Assembly (NCBI GenBank): GCA_900548215.1
Contig: URJI01000008.1
Coordinates: 1-49,463 of the forward strand
From: an uncultured Coprococcus sp.
Lineage (GTDB): Bacteria; Bacillota; Clostridia; Lachnospirales; Lachnospiraceae
DNA: 49,463 nucleotides
Reading direction: 5' to 3'
Shown here in pieces: positions 1 through 6,573 of this stretch. A program made the translations under genes and the position numbers. Position 1 is the first letter of the stretch. Every line of letters starts with the position of its first letter. The notes below the pieces were generated by a model. That model saw only the letters and a list, made by a program, of their open reading frames with translations, did no database searches and was not told the DNA's origin.

Positions 1-2
1 AG

Positions 3-251
3 AAGAAGGATTTTCCGGTACATGTGAAGGTCACAGCTAAGGATGTGAATGGAAGGCTTTACAAGGATACGTTTTTTATGGGAGAGCAGATGTGTACTAT
101 AGGAGAGAGTCAGATCATAAATGTACTTGGTGAGATAAAGGATGAGGGTGTCATTCAGCAGATCAATGAGGTCATTGTGAGGGAATTGGCGTTGGATAAT
201 GAAAATTTGAATAGGGGGGAACGGAATGTGCTTGATAACGGACAACAGTAA
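3..251 (+). CDS. Partial hypothetical protein of integrative element
   Basis: The reading frame is open to the window edge, so the 5' end is missing. At least 82 codons are visible, and the GTG at 24 is only an internal option. I do not recognise the family. The visible part is hydrophilic with no membrane segment. Its last 26 bases overlap the start of the excisionase gene, which suggests translational coupling within a mobile-element module. By position it is probably an accessory or regulatory gene of the element that encodes the adjacent integrase. No function is assigned. Confidence 0.5.
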   Translation, partial: KKDFPVHVKVTAKDVNGRLYKDTFFMGEQMCTIGESQIINVLGEIKDEGVIQQINEVIVRELALDNENLNRGERNVLDNGQQ

Positions 252-453
252 AGAAGTGCAGGGACAGGTGCCTATTTATCAGAAAGTAACGCTCACAATA
301 AAAGAGGCGGCAGAATATTCCAATATAGGAATAAATAGAATTGAAAGCTTGCTTAGAGCACCAAGATGTCCGTTTGTGTTATATGTAGGAAAAAAGAAAC
401 TGGTGAAACGGAAGGAGTTTGAGAAGTTTATATCTGAGAATATTGAAATATAA
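226..453 (+). CDS. xis: Tn916-type excisionase (Xis)
   Basis: A 75-residue basic protein. Its central part (IKEAAEYSNIGINRIESLL, about residues 26-44) is a MerR/excisionase-like winged-helix motif. It ends with a KKKLVKRKEFEKFI segment, as in Tn916-family Xis. Excisionases bind near attachment sites and steer the recombinase towards excision. The ATG at 226 follows the purine-rich site AGGGGGGA by about five bases. The gene sits directly before the tyrosine recombinase, the standard xis-int order. The last codons fall in a 15-base sequence repeated just upstream of int. The family call is firm; DNA specificity is unknown. Confidence 0.85.
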   Translation: MCLITDNSKEVQGQVPIYQKVTLTIKEAAEYSNIGINRIESLLRAPRCPFVLYVGKKKLVKRKEFEKFISENIEI

Positions 454-521
454 TAGAGCACTTTTTCGTTTGCTCATGAGTGGATTGTGGACACATATGT
501 ATGGTAAATATTGAAATATAA
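439..521 (+). repeat. 15-bp direct repeat between xis and int
   Basis: AATATTGAAATATAA occurs at 439-453, over the end of xis, and again at 507-521, over the -35 of the int promoter. The copies start 68 bases apart. The second copy supplies the TTGAAA hexamer. These could be binding sites for Xis or the Int arm-binding domain, which would couple excisionase binding to int transcription; that role is inference. Confidence 0.6.
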
Positions 522-539
522 GCCTCAATGTGGTATACT
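511..539 (+). promoter_or_regulatory. Sigma-A promoter of int
   Basis: TTGAAA at 511-516, a 17-base spacer, then TATACT at 534-539, preceded by TGG (extended -10). It ends 40 bases before the integrase start codon and drives int independently of xis. Confidence 0.65.
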
Positions 540-579
540 TATTCTGCTATTTTGGGGCTTCTTGTGGAAAGGAGCCAGA

Positions 580-1719
580 ATGGGAAAAAGCTTAAAAGGT
601 AAGGAACTGGGTGTCGGAATTTCTCAGCAGACGAATGGCCTTTATGTGGCTAGATTCACTGATAGATTTGGACGAAGGAAATCTAAACGTTTTAAGAAAC
701 TGCAGGAATGCAGACAATGGATAGCAGATGCAACATATATTGATGAACATAGTGATTTAGAGAATGCTACAGACATGCTTGTGGATGCGTGGTTTGAATA
801 TTGGATCGATCTAAAGAAAAAGACGGTGAGACCAAATACGGTTCGTAATTATTCCGAACGTTATGAAAGAAATATCAAGAACGTGATAGGAAATAAACTT
901 CTTACAGAAGTGAAACCGATACATTGTCAGAAAATATTTTCAGATATGGCGGATGAAGGATATAAGACGACAACCATTTATCAGACTAGAATTGCATTGT
1001 ATAACATGTTAGAGTTTGCAAAGGAAAACAAAGTTATAATAACAAATCCCTGTAAGAAATCGGTGAAGAGTGATATTGGCAAGCCATCAGATAAAAAAGA
1101 GGCTCTTACAATTGATGATCAAAGGCGTTTCCTTGCGGCAGCTAAAGGACAGAGTTATGAGTATCAGTATAGGTTTGCGTTGCAGACGGGACTTAGAACA
1201 GGAGAGCTTGTTGGTCTAAAGTGGGAAGATATTAATTTTGAAAGGAAGACTCTTACAATCGAAAGATCAATGGAGTTTAGGTACAAAGTTGGTGAGTGGA
1301 GAGTTGGACCGCCTAAAAGCAAGTCTGGATACAGGACAATACCACTTACGGACGAAGCAATTTGTATTCTTAAGGCCCAAAAAGAAAAGAACAGAAAACT
1401 CAAAGTGATAGATAAAGAGTGGGCTGATACAGTGTTCCTTTGCAGAAAGGGGCAACCTGTAAAAAATAGCACTTATGATACAGCTTTATTTAAAATTTGC
1501 GATAAAGCAGGAATCAAGCGTTTTTCGATGCATGTATTAAGACATACTTTTGCAACTAGATGTATTGAAGGTGGAATGATGCCAAAAACCTTACAGAAAA
1601 TATTGGGACACTCTAATATTGGGATCACTATGAATTTGTATGTTCATATAACCGAAGAAGAAAAACAAAAAGAAATAGACCTTGTGGCAGAGGCTTTGAA
1701 GGCAGGTGTTGCAATATGA
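580..1719 (+). CDS. int: Tn916-type tyrosine recombinase (integrase)
   Basis: Site-specific recombinase that inserts and excises the element. The ATG at 580 is chosen because GGAG at 571-574 precedes it by five bases; an upstream in-frame TTG at 511 is the promoter -35. The 379-residue product has an N-terminal beta-rich arm-binding domain (about residues 10-55), a helical core-binding domain (about 70-175) and a catalytic domain. The catalytic domain shows Arg in TGLRTGELVGLKW, HVLRHTF (His-x-x-Arg), LGHSN and the nucleophilic Tyr in NLYVHI. All catalytic residues are present, so it should be active. It follows xis and ends about 120 bases before ychF, so the element boundary lies between them. 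Confidence 0.93.
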   Translation: MGKSLKGKELGVGISQQTNGLYVARFTDRFGRRKSKRFKKLQECRQWIADATYIDEHSDLENATDMLVDAWFEYWIDLKKKTVRPNTVRNYSERYERNIKNVIGNKLLTEVKPIHCQKIFSDMADEGYKTTTIYQTRIALYNMLEFAKENKVIITNPCKKSVKSDIGKPSDKKEALTIDDQRRFLAAAKGQSYEYQYRFALQTGLRTGELVGLKWEDINFERKTLTIERSMEFRYKVGEWRVGPPKSKSGYRTIPLTDEAICILKAQKEKNRKLKVIDKEWADTVFLCRKGQPVKNSTYDTALFKICDKAGIKRFSMHVLRHTFATRCIEGGMMPKTLQKILGHSNIGITMNLYVHITEEEKQKEIDLVAEALKAGVAI

Positions 1720-1751
1720 AAATTCATGTATTTTCATGCGAATATAACAAG

Positions 1752-1773
1752 ATTGGTACACTAATTGGTACAC
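1752..1773 (+). repeat. Tandem ATTGGTACAC, candidate attachment-site element
   Basis: ATTGGTACAC at 1752-1761 is repeated at 1764-1773 (12-base period), between the end of int and the ychF ribosome site. Short direct repeats next to int are typical of recombinase arm or core sites, so the right attachment site probably lies in 1720-1818. The exact junction cannot be fixed without the other end of the element. A hairpin with ATGAAAA/TTTTCAT arms (1716-1722, 1731-1737) overlaps the int stop. Confidence 0.45.
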
Positions 1774-1836
1774 CAGCGAAATACGAAGCCTACAAAGCCG
1801 CATAAAATCAAGGTTTTTAAGGAGGAAATATATAAA

Positions 1837-2934
1837 ATGAAATTAGGAATCGTAGGACTCCCAAACGTGGGAAAGAGTACACTTTTCAATTCACTTACAA
1901 AGGCAGGAGCGGAATCAGCTAACTATCCGTTCTGTACAATAGATCCAAACGTAGGTATCGTTGCGGTACCGGACGAGAGACTGGACAAGCTCACAGAGAT
2001 GTACAACTCAGCAAAGACAACACCTGCTGTTATAGAATTTGTAGATATCGCGGGTCTTGTAAAGGGCGCGTCAAAGGGTGAAGGACTTGGAAACCAGTTC
2101 CTTGCAAATATCAGAGAGGTTGATGCAATCGTTCATGTTGTAAGATGTTTTGAGGATACAAATGTCATCCACGTTGACGGTTCCGTAGATCCTATCAGAG
2201 ATATCGAGACAATCAATCTGGAGCTGATATTCTCAGATATAGAGGTGCTTGACAGAAGGATAGCCAAGACGATCAGAGGCGCAAGAAATGACAAGATGCT
2301 TGCGAAGGAGCTTGACTTCCAGCAGAGGATCAAGGCTCACCTTGAGGATGGCAAGCTTGCAAAGACCATCGAGGTCACAGATGAGGACGAGCAGGCGTGG
2401 ATAGAGGAATATAACCTTCTCACATGGAAGCCTGTAATATTTGCAGCAAATGTAGGCGAGGAAGACATTGCGGACGATGGCGCTTCAAATGAGAATGTGC
2501 AGAAGGTAAAGGAATACGCAAAGGACTTCGATGCAGAGGTATTTGTTGTATGTGCACAGATAGAGCAGGAGCTTGCAGAGCTTGACGACGAGGAGAAGAA
2601 GATGTTCCTCGAGGATCTTGGAGTTAAAGAGTCTGGTCTTGACAAGCTTATCAAGGCAAGCTACTCACTTCTTGGTCTTATCAGTTATCTGACAGCAGGT
2701 GAGACAGAATCAAGAGCCTGGACCATCAAGAAGGGAACAAAGGCACCTGGGGCAGCCGGAAAGATACATTCTGATTTTGAGAGAGGCTTTATCAAGGCGG
2801 AGGTTGTCAGCTACAAGGATCTCATGGACTGCGGAAGTATGCTTGCAGCTAAGGAGAAGGGCCTTGTAAGACAGGAAGGCAAGGAATATGTGGTTGAGGA
2901 TGGAGATGTTATCCTCTTCAAGTTTAATGTATAG
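1837..2934 (+). CDS. ychF: Redox-regulated ATPase YchF/Obg-like
   Basis: A 365-residue P-loop NTPase of the TRAFAC class, cytosolic and ribosome-associated, which prefers ATP in characterised relatives. The N-terminus reads KLGIVGLPNVGKSTLF (G1), then FVDIAGLVKGASKGEGLGNQFL (G3), a helical insertion at about 125-205, and a C-terminal TGS-like domain with TRAWTIKKGTKAPGAAGKIHSDFERGFIKAEV. The length matches the family. The ATG at 1837 follows AAGGAGG at 1819-1825; a TTG-initiated extension from 1765 would run into the integration region and is rejected. The gene adjoins the element, so its native promoter may have been displaced by the insertion. Confidence 0.96.
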   Translation: MKLGIVGLPNVGKSTLFNSLTKAGAESANYPFCTIDPNVGIVAVPDERLDKLTEMYNSAKTTPAVIEFVDIAGLVKGASKGEGLGNQFLANIREVDAIVHVVRCFEDTNVIHVDGSVDPIRDIETINLELIFSDIEVLDRRIAKTIRGARNDKMLAKELDFQQRIKAHLEDGKLAKTIEVTDEDEQAWIEEYNLLTWKPVIFAANVGEEDIADDGASNENVQKVKEYAKDFDAEVFVVCAQIEQELAELDDEEKKMFLEDLGVKESGLDKLIKASYSLLGLISYLTAGETESRAWTIKKGTKAPGAAGKIHSDFERGFIKAEVVSYKDLMDCGSMLAAKEKGLVRQEGKEYVVEDGDVILFKFNV

Positions 2935-3016
2935 AAATTTACATGGTAAATTTCGCTGAATCAAGTATTAGAGAAGTAGCAGCTGTCTTTCTGCAATATG
3001 GAGAGTTGGCTGCTAC
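2934..3016 (+). other. Two hairpins between ychF and lgt
   Basis: GAAATTTAC and GTAAATTTC (2934-2942, 2946-2954) form a perfect 9-bp stem with a three-base loop at the ychF stop codon. GTAGCAGC and GCTGCTAC (2976-2983, 3009-3016) form a second stem just before the lgt ribosome site. Neither has a downstream T-run, so they are not classical terminators. They may be processing or mRNA-stability structures. Confidence 0.4.
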
Positions 3017-3042
3017 AAGTATATTTTATAAGGTGGAATAAT

Positions 3043-4188
3043 ATGGCTCAGATAGCAGAATATTTTAGAAGTATATTTTTCCCGAATCTGGGAATAACAC
3101 TCAGAAACGTGGGAGACCACATAAGTATAGGAAATTTTGAGATAAGATTTTATGGTATAGTCATCATGATAGGATTTCTGCTCGCATATGTGCTTGTGAC
3201 AAATGAGGCAAAGAGAACAAAGCAGAATCCGGAGATGTATCTGGATTTCATACTGATACTCATCATTCCGGCGATACTTGGAGCAAGACTTTACTATATC
3301 CTGTTCAGACTTGATCAATATGTGGTGAAAGGCGATATAGGAGCAACAATCAAGGCCATGCTGAACATCAGGGGCGGAGGCCTTGCCATATATGGCGGCA
3401 TCATTGCAGGAATCATCACAGCGATAATATTCTGCAAAGTCAGGAAGGTCAATTTTGTACTCATGGCTGACACCGCAGCGTTTGGAATACTGATAGGACA
3501 GATACTTGGAAGATTTGGCAATTTCTTCAACAGGGAAGCATTTGGCGCATATACAAATTGCAGGATGGCCATGGCTATCCCGCTTGATTATTACAGGGCT
3601 GATGGCAATCTAGACTATCTTGAGAGAACGGGAGTAATCACGCAGAAGATGCTTGACAATGTGGTGACTATAGATGGAATGGACTGTATCACTGTTCATC
3701 CAACGTTCCTGTATGAGTCTCTGTGGAATCTGCTGCTGCTTGTTTTCTTATTTATATATAGAAAGCACAAGAAGTTCAATGGAGAATTTGCACTCATATA
3801 TCTGGCAGGATATGGCCTTGGAAGATTTGTTGTCGAGGGGCTTAGGAGCGATTCTCTAATGGTTGGGAATACCGGTGTCAAAGTGTCACAGGCGCTTGCC
3901 CTTGCATGCTTTGTTGTGGCAGGCGTGGTACTTGTCATAAATTATGTAAGATGTGCCAAGCGTGGCTGGCCTGCAGTGGTGATGGGAGATGCTGCTGGCA
4001 CAGAATTGGAGATCAGTGGTGAAGCAGACGCTGCGGATACAAAATTGGAGATCAGTGGTGAAGCAGACGCTGCCGGTACAGAAGTGGAGGCCGGTGGTGA
4101 AAATGGTTCAGATGTATCCAAAGTGGAGACCAGTGGTGGATCAGGTGACACAGAAAAAAAGAAGAATGATAAAGATGCCATAAAATAA
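3043..4188 (+). CDS. lgt: Prolipoprotein diacylglyceryl transferase
   Basis: Integral membrane enzyme that transfers diacylglycerol from phosphatidylglycerol to the lipobox cysteine of prolipoproteins. Several hydrophobic segments span roughly residues 30-300. Signature motifs include RGGGLAIYGG and GRFGNFFNREAFG, which carry the conserved Arg, Asn and Glu, plus GRFVVEGLRSDSL near the end. The ATG at 3043 follows AGGTGG at 3031-3036. The 381-residue protein is longer than usual because of a 65-residue hydrophilic C-terminal tail made of four degenerate 13-residue repeats. The tail lies outside the catalytic core and is probably an accessory addition. Confidence 0.94.
   Translation: MAQIAEYFRSIFFPNLGITLRNVGDHISIGNFEIRFYGIVIMIGFLLAYVLVTNEAKRTKQNPEMYLDFILILIIPAILGARLYYILFRLDQYVVKGDIGATIKAMLNIRGGGLAIYGGIIAGIITAIIFCKVRKVNFVLMADTAAFGILIGQILGRFGNFFNREAFGAYTNCRMAMAIPLDYYRADGNLDYLERTGVITQKMLDNVVTIDGMDCITVHPTFLYESLWNLLLLVFLFIYRKHKKFNGEFALIYLAGYGLGRFVVEGLRSDSLMVGNTGVKVSQALALACFVVAGVVLVINYVRCAKRGWPAVVMGDAAGTELEISGEADAADTKLEISGEADAAGTEVEAGGENGSDVSKVETSGGSGDTEKKKNDKDAIK
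3994..4149 (+). repeat. 39-bp tandem repeats in the lgt tail
   Basis: Four in-frame 13-codon units start at 3994, 4033, 4072 and 4111. Copies 1 and 2 are nearly identical (core ELEISGEADA or KLEISGEADA); copies 3 and 4 have diverged. The repeat keeps frame, so copy-number change by slippage would alter the length of the Lgt tail without breaking the gene. Confidence 0.8.
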
Positions 4189-4407
4189 GATCTCAGCGCA
4201 GAAAAAGTGGCATTAAAAATAATATAACAGGAAGACAATACAGATAAATACCCACAGAGTGGAGATATCCTCCACGAAATGGGAAAAAACTGGGATTTGT
4301 CCCCACCGTAAAAAAGCCTGTAGGTCTGACAGCGAAAAACTGTTGGATCTACAGGCTTTTTGCGTATGTAAGGCATTATTTGGTCACAGTTTTTTCATAT
4401 AACGGGG
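4189..4407 (+). terminator. Gap after lgt with strong terminator hairpin at 4311-4361
   Basis: The 320-base gap between lgt and mraZ holds no credible gene. AAAAAGCCTGTAG at 4311 pairs with CTACAGGCTTTTT ending at 4361, with a longer imperfect stem between them; it has A- and T-runs and could stop transcription in both directions. A small hairpin GTGGAG/CTCCAC lies near 4259-4275. The rest up to the mraZ promoter has no recognised feature. Confidence 0.8.
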
Positions 4408-4436
4408 TTGCAATTTGGGGGGCTATAGTATAGAAT
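4408..4436 (+). promoter_or_regulatory. Sigma-A promoter of the dcw cluster
   Basis: TTGCAA at 4408-4413, a 17-base spacer and TAGAAT at 4431-4436. It lies about 70 bases before the mraZ start and just downstream of the lgt terminator. Expected start of transcription is near 4443, inside the GTGG box array. Confidence 0.7.
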
Positions 4437-4437
4437 A

Positions 4438-4484
4438 GTGGGTACAAGTGGCATTACTGTGCATACATGTGGTGGAAAGTGGTG
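4438..4484 (+). promoter_or_regulatory. Candidate MraZ operator (GTGG box array)
   Basis: GTGG occurs at 4438, 4448, 4469 and 4479, with GTGC at 4459, so five boxes are spaced 10-11 bases apart on one DNA face. MraZ proteins of other bacteria bind short GTGG/TGGG-type direct repeats with about 10-base periodicity before mraZ. The array overlaps the expected transcription start, which fits autorepression of the division cluster. Confidence 0.65.
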
Positions 4485-4508
4485 ATTATACGAAGGGAGG
4501 AGATCTGA

Positions 4509-4961
4509 ATGTCCAGATGCTTATCAGGTGAATATGAACACAAACTTGATGCAAAAGGCAGACTGATCATGCCTCTGAAAATTCGTTCTGAACTTGGTGA
4601 ATCATTTATGGTCACAAAGGGAATCGACTGCTGTCTCTATGTGTATGGCATGACAGAGTGGGAAGAGTTCGTTGAGAAGCTCAACAAGCTTCCTATGACA
4701 AACAGAACAGCAAGAGCATTCAAGAGAGGCTTCCTTGCCGGTGCAGTGAAGTGTGAACCGGATGCGCAGGGAAGGATCCTGCTCACTCCGAAACAGAGAG
4801 AGTATGCCCACATCGACAAAGAAGTGTATGTTATCGGTAACGGTGAGAAAGCGGAGATATGGAGCAAGGAAGAGTGGGATGGACCTGAGAATATTAGTGA
4901 TAATCAGGCCAGCATGGACGAGCTTGCGGACGAACTTGATGCACTTGATTTTAGCTTTTAG
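4509..4961 (+). CDS. mraZ: Transcriptional regulator MraZ
   Basis: A 150-residue protein with two SpoVT/AbrB-like halves: an N-terminal GEYEHKLDAKGRLIMPLKIR and an internal GAVKCEPDAQGRILLTPKQREYAHI, both with the family D-x-K/Q-GR motif. MraZ forms a ring-shaped oligomer that binds direct repeats upstream of its own operon and modulates division and wall genes. The length matches the family. The ATG at 4509 follows AGGGAGGAG. It is the first gene of the cluster, 15 bases before rsmH, and the GTGG boxes upstream are its likely target. Confidence 0.95.
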   Translation: MSRCLSGEYEHKLDAKGRLIMPLKIRSELGESFMVTKGIDCCLYVYGMTEWEEFVEKLNKLPMTNRTARAFKRGFLAGAVKCEPDAQGRILLTPKQREYAHIDKEVYVIGNGEKAEIWSKEEWDGPENISDNQASMDELADELDALDFSF

Positions 4962-4975
4962 GAAAAGAATGGTAG

Positions 4976-5917
4976 ATGGTTATGGAATTTGCACATAAGT
5001 CAGTCCTGCTTCAGGAGACGATAGATAATCTGAATATCAAGCCAGATGGAATCTATGTGGATGGCACATTAGGGGGAGCCGGACACTCAGAGCAGATCGC
5101 AAAGAGGCTGGGAGATGGCGGCAGGCTTATAGGTATTGATCAGGATGAGGATGCCATAGCTGCAGCAAGCAAGAGACTTGAGCCGTATGGGGATAAGGTG
5201 ACGATAGTCAGGGACAACTACCAGAATTTTAGAAGAATATTGGACGAGCTAGAGATACAGAAGGTGGACGGGATACTACTTGATCTTGGGGTATCTTCAT
5301 ATCAACTCGATAATGCGGATAGAGGATTCACATATCGAGTTGATGCTCCACTGGATATGAGGATGGACAACAGACAGACGAAGACAGCAAGGGATATAGT
5401 GAATGATTATCCGGAAGCTGATCTTTACAGGATATTTCGAGATTATGGTGAGGAGCGATATGCAAAGAGTATTGCATATCATATATGCAAGTACCGTGAG
5501 AACAAGGTGATAGAGACGACTGAAGAGCTCAACGATATAATCCGCGGTTCCATTCCGGCAAAGGCACGGAACGGTCAGGGACACCCTTCAAAACAGACTT
5601 TTCAGGCAATAAGGATTGAACTTAACAGAGAGCTTGATGTATTGAGAGATTCGATAGATGGAATGATATCAAGCTTGAATCCAGGAGGACGGCTTGCGAT
5701 TATCACATTCCATTCACTGGAGGACAGGATAGTCAAGCTTGCATTCAGGAAGAATGAGAATCCATGTATATGCCCGCCTAATTTTCCGGTGTGTACATGT
5801 GGAAGAAAACCTTTGGGCAAGGTTATCACGAGAAAACCGATAGTCCCAGGGGAAAGGGAGATTTTAGAGAATTCAAGGTCAAAGAGTTCGAAACTCAGGG
5901 TGTTCGAAGCTTTTTGA
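4976..5917 (+). CDS. rsmH: 16S rRNA (cytosine-1402-N4)-methyltransferase
   Basis: RsmH (MraW) N4-methylates C1402 of 16S rRNA in the ribosomal P site. The N-terminus FAHKSVLLQETIDNL is followed by the SAM-binding motif VDGTLGGAGHSEQI, then DGILLDLGVSSYQLD and TFHSLEDRIVK; the end reads SRSKSSKLRVFE, typical of the family. At 313 residues it equals the E. coli length. Start ATG 4976 or 4982 is equally compatible with the AGGA site at the end of mraZ. It is co-transcribed with mraZ and ftsL. Confidence 0.96.
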   Translation: MVMEFAHKSVLLQETIDNLNIKPDGIYVDGTLGGAGHSEQIAKRLGDGGRLIGIDQDEDAIAAASKRLEPYGDKVTIVRDNYQNFRRILDELEIQKVDGILLDLGVSSYQLDNADRGFTYRVDAPLDMRMDNRQTKTARDIVNDYPEADLYRIFRDYGEERYAKSIAYHICKYRENKVIETTEELNDIIRGSIPAKARNGQGHPSKQTFQAIRIELNRELDVLRDSIDGMISSLNPGGRLAIITFHSLEDRIVKLAFRKNENPCICPPNFPVCTCGRKPLGKVITRKPIVPGEREILENSRSKSSKLRVFEAF

Positions 5918-5958
5918 TAAAAAAGCCGGATACGGCATAGATGAGAGAGGCGATAGTT

Positions 5959-6537
5959 ATGGCAGACAGGAGATATTATACTGAGGGCAGTTCTGCAAGA
6001 AAACTGAATCAGAGAAATAGAACAGGAAACAGGGCATCCAGACAGGAATATGTCGGCGGTTCTGCGGCTCCGGCAAGAGCACCACAGCCTGCAAGAAGAA
6101 GCAGACCAGTGACCCAGCCTCAGCCAGCCAGAAAAAAGAAGCAGGGATCACATCTCACAGACAGAGAACGGAGAGAACTTGCAGCCAGAAGAGCCGAGAG
6201 TAAGGCGGTTACAAATGCTCAGATCAGATACACAGCGGGAATGGTCGTGGCAATCGTGATAGCAGTTGCACTTTGCTGTTATCTGCTCAAGCTCACATCG
6301 GAAGTCAAGTCAGAGAAGGAGTCTGTTGCAACACTTAAGTCACAGGTTGCAGCACAGCTCGACGAGAATACGGGCTACAGTGCAGGACTTGATTCGATGA
6401 CGGATCTGGATGAAATTTATAATATTGCAACTACTAAGCTCGGCATGGTATACTCACAGCCGGGACAGACTTTATACTATTCACAGAATAGTGATGATTA
6501 TGTAGTACAATACAAAGATGTCCCTGAGACCAAATAA
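5959..6537 (+). CDS. ftsL: Cell division protein FtsL-like
   Basis: A single-pass membrane protein of the septal FtsL/DivIC group. About 80 basic residues on the cytoplasmic side (ARKLNQRNRTGNRASRQ and onward) precede a hydrophobic helix (MVVAIVIAVALCCYLLKLT). After it come a coiled-coil-like stretch (SEVKSEKESVATLKSQVAAQLDEN, quoted in part) and a short C-terminal domain ending IATTKLGMVYSQPGQTLYY. FtsL, FtsB/DivIC and FtsQ/DivIB form a complex that activates the septal synthase. Sequence is weakly conserved, so the call leans on topology and position between rsmH and the PBP. ATG 5959 is preferred over 5941 because GAGAGG precedes it. Confidence 0.8.
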   Translation: MADRRYYTEGSSARKLNQRNRTGNRASRQEYVGGSAAPARAPQPARRSRPVTQPQPARKKKQGSHLTDRERRELAARRAESKAVTNAQIRYTAGMVVAIVIAVALCCYLLKLTSEVKSEKESVATLKSQVAAQLDENTGYSAGLDSMTDLDEIYNIATTKLGMVYSQPGQTLYYSQNSDDYVVQYKDVPETK

Positions 6538-6557
6538 GGCTCAGGGATAATTTTTTT
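6521..6557 (+). terminator. Attenuator-like hairpin between ftsL and the first PBP gene
   Basis: TCCCTGAG (6521-6528) pairs with CTCAGGGA and is followed closely by a run of seven Ts at 6551-6557. The stem begins inside the last ftsL codons and the T-run ends just before the PBP ribosome site. It has the form of an intrinsic terminator inside the operon, so it could lower PBP expression relative to mraZ-rsmH-ftsL. Confidence 0.6.
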
Positions 6558-6573
6558 AAGGTGGAAATATACG

